Positions 32,391 to 45,084 of a DNA stretch of 64,000 nucleotides are shown here, one piece after another (within the stretch, counting starts at the first letter, position 1; every line of letters begins with the position of its first letter). Source of the DNA: Anaeramoeba ignava (Eukaryota; Metamonada; Anaeramoebidae); contig JAPDFW010000114.1 in the NCBI GenBank assembly GCA_028826165.1, forward strand, positions 794,501 through 858,500, given 5' to 3'. Under the pieces are notes generated by a model. That model made no database searches. It saw nothing but the letters and a program-made list of their open reading frames with translations, and was not told the origin of the DNA. The position numbers and the translations under genes are program-made.

Positions 32391-34370
32391 ATGGAAGAAA
32401 AAGAAAAAAAAGATTTTTCAACTATTTATGAAATTGTAAATAATTTAATTTCTTTTATTTTCTTTTAATTTACTTTTAAAAAAAATATAATAAGAAAAAG
32501 AGAATAAATGATTCAAATTTTCGAGATTATAAATCAAAAATAAAATCAAATGAATTTTCATTTATTATTGAACAAATTTTTCCTTTTAAAGGTGGTGAAA
32601 AAGAAGAAACAAATTTTTCTGAAATGTTGAAAAAAAACAAAAACACAATTCATCCAAATCTTTTGAAAATTTATGGATATTATAAAGATGATTATTATTT
32701 TGTAAAAACAAAATCAAATTGGAAAATTTAGAAAAAGGATTTATTTTATTTTTTAAAATGAAAATTTGGAAAAATTGGAAAATAAATTTATTAGATTTTC
32801 AAAGAAATAACTAAATGTTCTTTATATGATTTAATTGAAGTGAATTTTCATTTTTCAGAATATCATATTGCAGCTATTTGTTATTCTATATTAAATGTTT
32901 TAGATTTCCTTCATGGAAAAAATTTTATTCATTTTGATATAAAATCAGTGAATATTTTAATAACTAAAGAAGGGAAAATTAAACTTGGTAATTTTGAAAA
33001 ATGAATAATTTAACAAATAATTTAACAAATAATCAATATTTAAATGTATTATAGGTGGTTTTTATGAAGAAAAAAAGGAAAATCAACCCTTATTTGGAAG
33101 CGTAAATTTAAAAATCAAAATTAAATTCAAAATCAAAATCAAAATCAAAATTAAATTCAAATTCAAAATTCAAATTCAAAATCAAAATCAAAATCAAATT
33201 AAATTCAAAATCAAAATCAAAATCAAAATCAAAATCAAAATCAAAATCAAAATCAAAATCAAAATCAAATTAAATTCAAAATCAAAATCAAAATCAAAAT
33301 CAAAATCAATATCAAAATCAAATTAAATTCAAAATCAAAATCAAAATTAAATTCAAAATCAAATTCAAAATTCAAATTCAAAATCAAAATCAAAATCAAA
33401 ATCAAAATCAAAATCAAATTCAAAATCAAAATTAAATTCAAAATCCAAATTCAAAATTCAAATTCAAATTCAAATTAAATTCAAATTCAAATTCAAATTC
33501 AAATTCAAATTCAAATTCAAATTCAAATTCAAATTCAAATTCAAATTCAAATTCAAATTCAAATTCAAATTCAAATTCAAAATCAAATTCAAAATCAAAT
33601 TCAAAATAGCCTTATTGGATTTCACCTGAAGCAATAAAAGGGGAAGAAAAAAATGAAAAACAAGATATTTGGGCACTTGGAATAACTATTTTTGAATTAC
33701 TTGAAGGAAAACCACCTTTATCTGGTATTAATCCAATGAGAGCATTATTTACGATTGCAGAATATGATAAACCACCTTCTTTAAAAAAACCAGAATTATA
33801 TTCTCCTTTATTAATAGATTTTTTAAATAAATGTTTAAATATTGATTATAAATCTCGACCAAATGCAAAACAATTATTACAAGTAAATTCAAATTAATAA
33901 ATTTGAATCAAAATTAAAATTAAAATCAAAATTAAAATCAAAATCAAATTCAAAATTAAAAATCAAAATCAAAATCAAAATCAAAATCAAAATCAAAATC
34001 AAAATCAAAATCAAATTCAAAATCAAAATCAAAATCAAATTCAAATTCAAAAAAGCATCCATTTATCAATGATTTAGGAAAGAAATATTATAATTCTGAT
34101 ATTTTTTCAGAAATTTTAATTGAATGTAAAATAATTTTTTGAATTTCTTTTTCCAAAAATTTAAAATTAAAAAATTTAAAAATTTAAAATTTAAAAGATT
34201 CAGAATTAAAAAAATTGAAACCAAAATCATCTTCATATTCATATTCATATTCAGATTCAATTTCAAAATCAATATCAAAATCAAAATCAAAATCAATATC
34301 AAAATCAAATTCAGATTCAGATTTAGATACAGATTCAGATACAGATACATTTATTCAAAAAGATGATTAA
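32391..34370 (+). CDS. Ste20/MST-like protein kinase fold, probable pseudokinase, copy 1
   Basis: Seven exons: join(32391..32435, 32495..32701, 32795..32987, 33055..33101, 33610..33882, 34056..34125, 34198..34370), 335 residues, all phases consistent. The kinase fold is clear from the loop FIHFDIKSVNILIT, PYWISPEAIKG (APE-like), [29 protein letters not shown] and KHPFIND. Key catalytic features are damaged. No glycine loop is visible in the short N-lobe. The VAIK-like strand reads FSFIIEQI without an obvious lysine. DFG is replaced by GFY (KLGGFYEE). The HRD position reads HFD, so that Asp is kept. The C-terminus is a Ser/Asp-rich tail. Catalysis is unlikely; a scaffold or allosteric role is inferred. 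Confidence 0.8.
33102..33609 (+). repeat. AAAATC / AAATTC array in kinase copy 1, intron 4
   Basis: About 500 bases of AAAATC and CAAATT units between exons ending LFGS and starting PYWIS. The equivalent intron of copy 2 carries a shorter version of the same array. Confidence 0.9.
33883..34055 (+). repeat. AAAATC array in kinase copy 1, intron 5
   Basis: Intron between QLLQ and HPFIND, almost wholly AAAATC hexamers; matched by 37151-37285 in copy 2. Confidence 0.85.
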
Positions 34371-34756
34371 ATTTCCAAATTTTTTATTTTATTTAAATTT
34401 AAATTAAATCTAAATTAAAAAAGGGAATGAAAATGAAGATCTGAAATTCAAAATTCAAATTTAAAAATTAAAATCAAATTTAAATTCAAAATCAAATTCA
34501 AAATCAAATTCAAAATTAAAATTAAAATCAAAATCAAAATCAAAATCAAAATCAAAATCAAAATCAAAATCAAAATCAAAATCAAAATCAAAATCAAAAT
34601 CAAAATCAAAATTAAAAATCAAAATTTAAAATTAAATTAAATTAAATTAAAATCCAAATTTAAATTAAAATAAAAATTTTTGAAACAAGAAAAAAAATTG
34701 AGAAAAAAAATTTTTCATTTTTCAAAAAAACAACAAAAAACAAAAAGCAAAATTCA
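34371..34756. repeat. Spacer with AAAATC array upstream of the flavoprotein gene
   Basis: About 34440-34640 is an AAAATC array. The remainder is A-rich sequence leading to the ATG at 34757. No gene. Confidence 0.8.
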
Positions 34757-35371
34757 ATGAGTAAACTATTAAAAGTAGTAGCATTTAACGGAAGTCCAAG
34801 AGCAAACGGAAACACAGCATATTGTTTAAAAAGAATGCTTGACATAATTTCTGACAAAGGAATCAAAACCGAACTAGTTCAAATCGGAAACAAAAAAATA
34901 GAAGGATGTTCAGCATGTCGACAATGCAAAGACAACAAGTATTGCATCAAGAAAAAAGACATTGTGAATGAGTCGATTGATAAAATGAGAGAAAGTGATG
35001 GAATTATTTTAGGATCACCAGTGTATTTTGCCGGAATGTCAGGAAATATGAAGAACTTTGTGGATCGTGTTGGATATTGTTTCAGAAACAATTGTGATAA
35101 GGATCGCCACAATGATTTGTATAGAAAAGTTGGCTGTGGAATCAGTGTTAATGCAACTGGTGGTGCTGCTAATACTTATTCTCAAATGAACTATTTTTTT
35201 GGAATCAATGAAATGATTATCCCTTCAAGTGTTTATTGGAATTTAGTTGCTGCTTATGAACCAAAAACTGCTGAAAAAGATAAGAATGCTATGTTTACTA
35301 TCGATAGATTGGCTGAGAATATGGTTTGGGTTATGGAGGCTGTTAGAGATAAAAAGGAGAAAACCAATTAA
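34757..35371 (+). CDS. Iron-sulfur flavoprotein / NADPH-dependent FMN reductase-like
   Basis: 204 residues, single exon. Flavodoxin-like fold: phosphate-binding loop FNGSPRANGNT near the N-terminus, then ESDGIILGSPVYFAGMSGNMKNFVDR, the usual flavin-contact stretch. Cysteines in CSACRQCKDNKYC (C-x2-C-x2-C-x5-C, about residues 53-65) match the compact cluster motif of Isf-type iron-sulfur flavoproteins, which ferry electrons from ferredoxin in anaerobic prokaryotes. Intronless in a locus where most neighbours are split, and its codons are richer in G/C than the flanking DNA. Lateral acquisition from a bacterium or archaeon is likely but inferred. It lies between the two kinase copies and is bordered on both sides by AAAATC arrays. 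Confidence 0.88.
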   Translation: MSKLLKVVAFNGSPRANGNTAYCLKRMLDIISDKGIKTELVQIGNKKIEGCSACRQCKDNKYCIKKKDIVNESIDKMRESDGIILGSPVYFAGMSGNMKNFVDRVGYCFRNNCDKDRHNDLYRKVGCGISVNATGGAANTYSQMNYFFGINEMIIPSSVYWNLVAAYEPKTAEKDKNAMFTIDRLAENMVWVMEAVRDKKEKTN

Positions 35372-35797
35372 ATTCTAAATCAAATTCAAAATCAAAATTA
35401 AAATCAAAATCAAAATCAAAATCAAATTCAAATTCAAATCCAAAATCAAAATCAAAATTAAATTTAAAATAAAATTCAAAATCAAATTCAAATTCAAAAT
35501 CAAAATCAAATTCAAAATCAAAATCAAATTCAAATTAAATTCAAATTCAAATTCAAATTCAAAATCAAAATCAAAATCAAAATCAAAATCAAAATCAAAA
35601 TCAAAATTCAAATTCAAAATCAAAATCAAAATTAAAATTCAAATTCAAATTCAAAATAAAAATCAAAATCAAATTCAAATTCAAAATCAAAATCAAAATC
35701 AAAATAAAATTCAAAATTCATTTTTTCATTTTTTCATTTTTTCATTTTTTCATTTTTCTCAATTTTTTCTCAATTTAATTTATTTGAATTTATTTTA
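35372..35797. repeat. AAAATC / AAATTC array downstream of the flavoprotein gene
   Basis: About 35375-35715 is an AAAATC array, then CATTTTTT repeats shared with the region just upstream of kinase copy 1 (about 32350), marking the left edge of the duplicated kinase unit. Confidence 0.85.
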
Positions 35798-37571
<1,774 letters not shown>

Positions 37572-37834
37572 ATTTCCAAATTTTTTATTTTTTCATTTTT
37601 TCATTTTTTCATTTTTTCATTTTTCATTTTTCATTTTTTCATTTTTTCATTTTTCATTTCTTTCATTTCTTTTCCAAAAAACAAAATTTAAATTAAATGG
37701 AGCCAATTCTTTATAATAATTTTGCTTGGGGGTTTTTTTTAAAAAAAAAATAAATTGATTTCAAATAAAGAAAATTGAATTAAATAAAAATAAAAAAAAA
37801 ACGAAATAGATTTAATCAGAATAAACAATTAGGA

Positions 37835-40394
37835 ATGAAAACAAACAATACAAAACAACCGGTTCCAATACCATTAGAAATATTTGAAGATGGATATATA
37901 AAACAAATATCAGCAACAATTTATTCAACAACTTTTCTTGGTTCAAATTATGAAATAATTTTAAGTGGATCAATAGTAAATGATTGTGAAAAACAACCAA
38001 TAAAAAATGCCCCAAATTTTGAATATATATGTTCAAGTAGTGATGATTTTCTTGGAATTACAAAAGAAGGTCATGTTTATTCTTGGGGAAGAATTGGTTT
38101 GGAAAAATCAAAACAATTACAACAAAATGATAAAACTTTTTTTTATGAAATTGAATGTTTTAAACGAAAAGTTTGTGTTTGTATTGCTTGTGGTGCAAGT
38201 AATTTGTATGTTGTTCTGGAAAATGGTGATCTATATACAAAAGGTTATGATAGTTTTGAAGTTATTAAAAAGAGTAAATCAATATTTGGTTCAAATTCAT
38301 CAAAAAAGCAAAGTATCAAAATCAAAATTAAAATTAGAATCAAATTTAAATTCAAAATTAAAATCAAAATCAAAATCAAATTCAAAATCAAAATTAAAAT
38401 TAAAACCAAAATCAAATTCAAAAATCAAAATTAAAATTCAAATCAAAATCAAAATTAAAATCAAATTCAAAATTAAAATTCAAATCAAAATCAAAATTAA
38501 AATCAAAATCAAAATCAAAAATTAAAATTCAAAATTAAATTCAAATTCAAATCAAAATCAAAATTAGAATCAAATTCAAATTCAAATTCAAAATCAAATT
38601 CAAAATTAAAATCAAAATCAAAATCAAAATTAAAATCAAAATCAAAATCAAAATCAAAATTAAAATTAAAATCAAAATCAAAATCAAAATCAAAATTAAA
38701 ATTAAAATTCAAAATTAAAATTAAAATTCAAAATCAAAATCAAAATCAAAATCAAAATCAAATTAAAATTAAAATTCAAATCAAAATCAAAATTAAAATC
38801 AAAATCAAAATCAAAATCAAAATCAAAATCAAATTCAAATTCAAAACCAAAATTAAAATCAAAATCAAAATCAAAAATTAAAATCAAATTCAAAATCAAA
38901 ATCAAATTCAAAATCAAATTCAAAATTAAATTCAAAATCAAATTCAAAATCAAAATTAAAATTCAAAATTAAATTCAAATTCAAATCAAAATCAAAATTA
39001 AAATTAAAATTCAAAATCAAAATCAAAATCAAATTCAAAATCAAAATTAAAATCAAAATCAAAATTAAAATCAAAATCAAAATTTAAATCAAAATTAAAA
39101 TCAAATTCAAAATTAAAATTCAAAATCAAAATTAAAATTAAAAATCAAAATTCTTTGTGTTAATTGTTCTTTAGAAAAAAAAAATCCAAAAGAATTTCTG
39201 AAAATTTTGCAAAATGTGAAAAAAGTTTTTTCAGGAAATGATTCACATGCACTTTTTGCAATTACAAAAGATGAAAAACTTCTAGCAGGAGGAACTAATA
39301 CATATGGACAACTTGGAACAGGAGATTTTCAAGAAGCAAAAAAACCAACGGAAATCAAGAATCTTCCATTTAAAGTGAATCAAATCATAGACATTCAATG
39401 CGGATATTATCAATCACTCATGCTAAGCTCAGTTGATGGAATTGGAAAAGTATATTCAACTGGGGATCGTCTTGATAACGGACTTGGATTAAGTAAAAAT
39501 ACTTGCAAATTCACATTGATTCGTGATTTGGAAAATGAAAATATCATTTCTATTGGATGTGGAAGTAGCCATTCACTTGCTTTATCACAAAAAAATGAAC
39601 TATTTGTTTGGGGGAAAAACACTGGCTACTCAGAATTGGGATTTGATAGCAGCGAATCAATTGAAAAACCAAAAAGATTGATTATCCCAAATCTTAATAA
39701 AGAAAATATCCTTAAAGTATTTGGAGGTCCACTTAATTCGTTTTTATATTCTTATCCTCAATTTTCTCTAGTTGTCGATTTTCAATTGCTGTTTGAAAGA
39801 GAAGAATGTGTTGATTCTTCTTTTATTTTTCTTAACGGAAAAAAGGATGTTCATTCATTGATTTTCTCAATGAGAATTGGTGATCAGAAAACTCAAGCTT
39901 TAAGACAAATTTTAGAAAATACAGACAAAGAAATCGGTGAAAAAGTTCTTCAATGGGTTTATTATGGTGGATTTAATAATGAATGTGTTGATATTTTGAA
40001 ACAAATCGGTTTTACTGATCAAGAAATTCGAGAAAAATCAGGTTATTTAGGATTACAGAAAGATTTGCAAAAATTATATTTGCAACAAAATTCTAAAGAT
40101 TTTACTATCATTTCAAAAAATCAACCGATTAAAGTTCATAAAGTTGTTTTGCTCGCAAGAAGTGATTTGTTTAGAGGAATGTTTATAAATGTTAATGATT
40201 CTTCAAATCAAGTTAATGATTATACAGAAAGAGATCCAGAAACAATTAGAATTTTTATTGAATATCTTTATAATAATAAATTGAGGAAGAAATTAGATCC
40301 AAAAACTGTTGAAGAATTGATTGATATTGATGAATATTACCAATTAAATTCTCCAGATCATTTCAAGAAAGAATTAGAAAAAGAAAAGAAATGA
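37835..40394 (+). CDS. RCC1-repeat protein with two BTB domains
   Basis: Gene model join(37835..38312, 39175..40394), 565 residues; GT-AG intron in phase 1. N-terminal half: about five RCC1-like blades, recognisable from GITKEGHVYSWGR, CIACGASNLYVVLENGDLY, GTNTYGQLGTGD, CGYYQSLMLSSVDG and IGCGSSHSLALS. C-terminal half: a first, weaker BTB (about residues 355-445: DSSFIFLNGKKDVHSLIFS) and a clearer BTB (about 465-560: DFTIISKNQPIKVHKVVLLARS). Such RCC1-BTB proteins are often Cullin-3 substrate adaptors; that role is inferred. The single intron is entirely repeat. Confidence 0.88.
38313..39174 (+). repeat. AAAATC/AAAATT array filling the RCC1-BTB intron
   Basis: About 830 bases of AAAATCAAAATTAAAATC and AAATTC units between coding exons, ending TTCTTTAG. 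Frames on both strands run open through it only because the units lack stops. Confidence 0.92.
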
Positions 40395-40504
40395 AGTTTT
40401 TATTTTAAGAATTTTTTTTTTTAAGAATTTGGAAAAGTAAAAAAAAAAAAAAAGTGGAACAAAAAAAATGGAATTTTTCATTTATATTATTTTTTTGAAA
40501 TTTT

Positions 40505-41386
40505 TTAAAGTAAACATGTTAAATCTTCACAATAAAAATCAGGAACAATTGAACCAGATTTGACATTTTCCAAAATCATTGATTCAGAAGTTAAACCAGT
40601 TAAAACACATAAAGAACGAATACCAGAATTTTGAGCAAACAAAATATCAGTATCAAACTGGTCTCCAACGATGCAAACTCTATGAGGAAGAATATCAGGA
40701 AAACGTTTTTGAATCAATTGAAAAATAAAAGGATCAGGTTTAGCAACAATTGTAGGATAGCGGCGCGTAGTGGTTTGACAAGCAGCAATAAAAGTGCCAG
40801 GGCCAGGAATAGTTCTATCACCAACAGGATACACACGGTCAGCATTTGGCGCGATATAGAGTCTTGGGCCTTTTTTGGAAGGAAATGCGAGATATAAACA
40901 AGTTAATCCAATTTGATAGTAATTTAAATTTTGATCGGTTCCTATTATCACACATCCAATTTCATCATCCAAATCAACATCTTCAAGCGATAAATTTTGT
41001 TGCTCGACTTCCTGAGCAGTGATAAAATTGAATCCGTTTTTTTCAAGTTCTTCCGTTATTCCTTTTTGTCCCAAAACAAATATTTTGTCTTGATAATTGA
41101 TTTTTTTTAAATAATCAATAGTTGCATTTGTACTGCAATAAATATCTTCAATATCAAAATTCATTTCTTTTTTGGCTAATTTTTCTTGAATGTTGATTTG
41201 TGTTTCGGATGAATTATTTGTTGCTACTAATACTTTTTTTCCCATTTTTTGTAGTTTTTGTATTAATTCAACTGCTCCTGGATGCATTTTATTTCCTGAC
41301 CAAACAACTCCACTTAGATCAAATAAAAACATATCAAAAGAATCCAAAATTGTTTGAGAATCTTTTTTTGTTATTAATTGAGCCAT
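40505..41386 (-). CDS. HAD-superfamily phosphatase, C2-cap type (LHPP/HDHD2/PGP-like)
   Basis: 293 residues; ATG at 41386 chosen because the frame further upstream offers only a TTG. HAD motifs: I, FDLSGVVW with nucleophile Asp; II, ATNNSSET; III, Lys in VAKPDPFIF; IV, VGDQFDTDILFAQNSG. A cap domain sits between II and III (CVIIGTDQNLNYYQ, LYIAPNAD). The second Asp of DxD is Ser, as in LHPP and HDHD2, which are phosphohydrolases of small phosphorylated molecules or phospho-amino acids. Substrate is not predictable. Intronless; convergent with the RCC1-BTB gene 110 bases away. Confidence 0.88.
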   Translation of the reverse strand: MAQLITKKDSQTILDSFDMFLFDLSGVVWSGNKMHPGAVELIQKLQKMGKKVLVATNNSSETQINIQEKLAKKEMNFDIEDIYCSTNATIDYLKKINYQDKIFVLGQKGITEELEKNGFNFITAQEVEQQNLSLEDVDLDDEIGCVIIGTDQNLNYYQIGLTCLYLAFPSKKGPRLYIAPNADRVYPVGDRTIPGPGTFIAACQTTTRRYPTIVAKPDPFIFQLIQKRFPDILPHRVCIVGDQFDTDILFAQNSGIRSLCVLTGLTSESMILENVKSGSIVPDFYCEDLTCLL

Positions 41387-41598
41387 TTTTAAATTAAAAT
41401 TTAAGATAAAAAAATGAAAAAAAAATTGATTATTCAAAAAAAAAAAATCTTATTAAAAAAATTAAATTTAAAAAAATAAAAAGAAATTTAAATAAAAAAA
41501 AGAATTGAATGAATTTGGGAATGTTTTTATTGAGTTAAAAAAGGAAATGAAATTAAAATTGGAAATTGAATTTTGAATTAAAAAAAAAAAAGAAAAAA

Positions 41599-42651
41599 TT
41601 ATTTCTCTTCTGCTCGTTTGATATAAGTATTAATTAATGAAATTAAATGTTTTGGAAATGATTTAATTGGATGTTCAACCATTTCTTTTCCAAATTGTAA
41701 ATGCATATTAACTATAACTGTTGTTGTTAACTTTCTTATTAAAACATTAGTATTATGAAGTAAATTATTAAATTGTTGAAATAATAAAGTAACTTTGGAA
41801 ATCATAAATTCATTTTGAAGAAATGGAATAAGTTGTGAAAAGAATTCAAGAGAAACTGCAAGTAAAAAAGTATCTTTTTGAATTTCTTCTTTTGTTTTAT
41901 TATTAACTTCTCCAATATCTTGAAATTCATCAAAATTGATAAAATCATTCAATTCATTTCCATCTGATTTAATAAAAGGAATAATTGCTTCAACTGCTTG
42001 TTCTTGATTAAAAACAGTTGCCAAAGAGGCTAAAATTTGATTAATAATGAAATATGAATCATCTTCCAAATCAAAATTTGAACAATTTCTGAAAATTTTG
42101 TTAATCCAATCTTTAGTTGAAAATTTAAACTTATTTCTCAATATATTCTTTTCATAAATCGTTAAATTTTTAATAATGTCAGAAACTAATAGTTTGAGAT
42201 AGAAATCTTTTTCTTTTAAAATTGGCAATATACTTGTTAAAACTTTTTCAAGTTTCAAATTCCATGATTCTGTGAATTTTGAAGATGAAAGTAATAAAAT
42301 ATTATAAAGCGCTTCTTCTTTTTCATCTGAATTTCTAGTTTTATTTATAATTGCTGTTTGTTTATCAAAATATTCAGCTCTTTCTTCTTCTGTTTTCTCA
42401 ATTAACATTGCAATTAGTTTTTTTAATTGTGTTTTATGAATTTGTTCAACTTCTTGTCTTGCTATTTGTTCTTTTGATTGAGTTGTAATTGAACTGAAAA
42501 GTCGTTGTTTTGTTGTTTGAAATGTTCTTAAGATTTTGTTTTTCCGTTCTCTTCTCATTTTAATTGCTTGTGGTGAAGTATCTGGTGGTCTTTGTGGTGT
42601 AGAAATAACAACTCCTGTTTTTGTTTTAATAATATTTGGTGAATCAGCCAT
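41599..42651 (-). CDS. CLASP C-terminal-domain-like HEAT-repeat protein
   Basis: 350 residues, single exon, ATG at 42651. All-helical. The clearest similarity is at the end: VLIRKLTTTVIVNMHLQFGKE followed by LISLINTYIKRAEEK. This is the pattern that closes CLASP/Stu1 microtubule-binding proteins (VRKAAV...LVAIH...G...LKLLNLYIKRA). CLASPs are far longer, with several TOG domains; here only a basic N-terminus of about 70 residues precedes one HEAT array. Possibly a kinetochore or microtubule-end partner. Moderate confidence in the family, low in function. Confidence 0.6.
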   Translation of the reverse strand: MADSPNIIKTKTGVVISTPQRPPDTSPQAIKMRRERKNKILRTFQTTKQRLFSSITTQSKEQIARQEVEQIHKTQLKKLIAMLIEKTEEERAEYFDKQTAIINKTRNSDEKEEALYNILLLSSSKFTESWNLKLEKVLTSILPILKEKDFYLKLLVSDIIKNLTIYEKNILRNKFKFSTKDWINKIFRNCSNFDLEDDSYFIINQILASLATVFNQEQAVEAIIPFIKSDGNELNDFINFDEFQDIGEVNNKTKEEIQKDTFLLAVSLEFFSQLIPFLQNEFMISKVTLLFQQFNNLLHNTNVLIRKLTTTVIVNMHLQFGKEMVEHPIKSFPKHLISLINTYIKRAEEK

Positions 42652-42838
42652 TTATTATTTTTTTTTTTGCTTTTTTTTTTTTCAATTAAAAATTCGTTGT
42701 TTTTTTTTTTTTAATTAAAATGAAGAAAAAAAATGAAAAAAATAATTAAAAAAAATAATTTTTTTTTTCTCCTTTTTAATTTTCATTTTTTCTTTTTTTA
42801 AATAGAAATAAATAAAATAAGAAATAAAATAAGAAATT
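42652..42838. promoter_or_regulatory. Shared divergent upstream region
   Basis: 187 bases separate the starts of the CLASP-like gene (minus) and the OS-9-like gene (plus), so both promoters must lie in or overlap this interval. It consists of T runs, then A-rich sequence with AATAAAATAAG repeats; no motif is recognised. Confidence 0.5.
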
Positions 42839-43674
42839 ATGAAATTTATTCTTTTATTTTTATTTATTCTTTCTTTCTTTTATTCTTTTTCTTTTCAAAA
42901 TCAAAATTTAAATTTAAATTTAAATTTAAAAAATTCAAGATTTGTTGAAGATTTTTATTCTGTTTCTTTTTTAAATGATATTAAAAATATTCCTTTTTTA
43001 AATGATTCTAATTTTAAAGTTGAAAATTTTACTTCATTTGATGGTACAATTTATGAATGTTTTATACCTGAAAAAATAGGAAAAACAAATAAAGAAACAA
43101 ATACAGAAACAAATAAAGAAACAAATAAAGAAACAAAACAAAATGAAATAACAATTCCATTTATTGATAAATGTTTTTTAGCACAATCTGTAAAAATATT
43201 TAATAAATAAATAAATATTAAATAAATAATAATTTTTGAAATTTTAAATCAAAAAAGGAAGAAAATGGATGGAGTTATGAAGTTTGTTATAAAAAAGAAG
43301 TTAGACAATTTAAACAAGTTTATGGTTTTATTGAATGGATTAATTCTTTAGGAAAATTTACAAAAGATGAATTTACTTTTAAAGATAATAAAATTCAAAT
43401 AACTCAATATTATGAATCTGGAACATTTTGTCCAGAAATTAATAAACCTCGTTCTTTAAAAGTTAATTATATATGCTTAGAAGAAGAAAATTATGAAGAA
43501 GTTTCCCAAATTTTAGATACTTTTATAATTTCAATTCAAGAAACTCAAACATGTACTTATGAAATTATTATTGCTTCAAAATTTCTTTGTGATATTAATG
43601 AAAATACTACTATTAATGAAAATCTTCCTTTTATTGAAATTCAATGTTTTAAAATTGGAAATATTTTTAATTAA
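42839..43674 (+). CDS. OS-9/Yos9-like MRH-domain ER lectin
   Basis: Gene model join(42839..43189, 43258..43674), 255 residues, intron in phase 0. Clear signal peptide (MKFILLFLFILSFFYSF). The second exon is a mannose-6-phosphate-receptor-homology domain: GWSYEVCYKKEVRQF, ESGTFCPE, KPRSLKVNYIC and TCTYEIIIASKFLC. Cysteine spacing and the Gln, Arg, Glu and Tyr positions of the sugar site are in place. OS-9/Yos9 proteins read trimmed mannose glycans on misfolded glycoproteins in ER-associated degradation. Shorter than fungal or animal OS-9, with a Lys/Thr/Glu repeat (TNKETNKE) before the domain. Glucosidase II beta is the main alternative, but its N-terminal Cys-rich and EF-hand parts are absent. 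Confidence 0.8.
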
Positions 43675-44087
43675 AAAATTAAAAAATTAAAATTAAAAAA
43701 AATAAAATTTTTTTTGTGGATTATTCCACTTTTTTTCCTTTTCTTTTCTTTTTTCAATTTATTTTTTTTCTTTCTCTTTCTTTTCAAAAAGAAAAATAAA
43801 AAATAAAACAAAGTAAAAAGAAAAGTAAAATCAAAAAAGAAACTAAAATTAATTTAAAAAAAAATTCAAATCTTTTTTGAAAGAAAAAAATAAAAAGGAA
43901 ACAATTCAAAATTTTTTGGATTGATTTGATTTTTAGAAGAAGAACATTTTTTAACTAACTAATCAAATTAAAATTAAAATTAAATTAAATTAAAATTAAA
44001 TTAAAATTAAATTTAAAATTAAAATTAAATTTAAAATTAAAGAATTTTACCTGAATTTCAATAATTTTAAATTAAATTATTATAATA
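43675..44087. other. Convergent spacer OS-9-like / GATA gene
   Basis: Low-complexity A/T sequence with an AAAATTAAATT array at about 43965-44040; no gene seen. Confidence 0.6.
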
Positions 44088-45008
44088 TCAATTATATTTT
44101 AAATTATTTGGATCTAAATTTGAGAATGAATTATAAATCATTGGATTAGTAAGATAATATTGATTTGGGTAATAATAAGAAGAAGGAGGATAATAAACTT
44201 GATTAACAGGATAATATTGATTTTGATATTGATTTTGGTTTTGATATAGATATTGATATTGATATTGTTCAGTTAATTGAAAAGAAGGAATTTGTTGATT
44301 TGTTATTTGATTAACTTGTTGATATTGAGAAATTTGATTTTCATTTTCATTTTCATTTTCTTTTTCATTTTGATTTTCAATTTGATTTTCATTTTCAATT
44401 TGATTTTCTTTTTGATTTTGATTTTCATTTTCTTTTTCATTTTCTTTTTCATTTTCTTTTTCATTTTGATTTTCATTTTCATTTTCTTTTTCTTTTTCAT
44501 TTTTTTTTGTAATTCTGGATAATTCAATTAAAGTTTGAGCAACAACATTTTTTAAATGGAAAATATCTTTTACATTTTTCTTTTCAATTTGATCTACATT
44601 ATTATTTTCATTTTTATCTTCATTTTTCTTTTCAATTTTCTTTTCATTTTCCTCTTCAATTTTCTTTTCAATTTGATCTTTATTTAGATCTTCAATTTTC
44701 TTTTTAATTTCATTTACATTTAATTCATTTTTTATTGATAAAGTTTTCTTTACTTTCTTTTGTTTTTGATCTTTTTTTGGTTTTTTCAAATTTTTATTAG
44801 AATCTTTTAATTTTTCTTTTCTTTTAGTTCTAATACATTTACGAAATCTTAAATTAGTTGAAGGTCCATAAATTGCAGGTCTGTGTTTTGAATGAAGTTT
44901 ATAATAACAACCACAAGCATTACAAAGATAATCATGATTTGGAGCTGGTCCTCTTCTCCACATTGGGGTATCTGTTGTTCCACAATTTGAACATCTTCTT
45001 TCGGTCAT
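44088..45008 (-). CDS. GATA-type zinc finger protein
   Basis: 306 residues, single exon, ATG at 45008. One zinc finger lies at the extreme N-terminus (residues 6-32: CSNC...TPMWRRGP...YLCNACGCYYKLHSKHRP), followed by a basic tail, as in GATA DNA-binding domains. The inter-pair spacing is C-x2-C-x19-C-x2-C, longer than the common 17 or 18. Then come Lys-rich and Glu-Asn-Lys repeat regions (about 44340-44700) and a Gln/Tyr/Pro-rich C-terminus that could serve as an activation domain. A transcription factor by family; targets unknown. Confidence 0.88.
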   Translation of the reverse strand: MTERRCSNCGTTDTPMWRRGPAPNHDYLCNACGCYYKLHSKHRPAIYGPSTNLRFRKCIRTKRKEKLKDSNKNLKKPKKDQKQKKVKKTLSIKNELNVNEIKKKIEDLNKDQIEKKIEEENEKKIEKKNEDKNENNNVDQIEKKNVKDIFHLKNVVAQTLIELSRITKKNEKEKENENENQNEKENEKENEKENENQNQKENQIENENQIENQNEKENENENENQISQYQQVNQITNQQIPSFQLTEQYQYQYLYQNQNQYQNQYYPVNQVYYPPSSYYYPNQYYLTNPMIYNSFSNLDPNNLKYN

Positions 45009-45084
45009 TTTCTTTATTATTTTTTTTTTTGATTAATTATTTTTTTTATTTGATTAATTATTTTTTTTATTTGATTAATTAATT

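Noticed and set aside
32795-32812. 18-base string attttcaaagaaataact shared between kinase exon 3 and the right part of the recombinase element (reverse strand, about 30062)
   Set aside because: Low-complexity AT string in coding context; a chance match is plausible, with no second shared block to support a shared origin.
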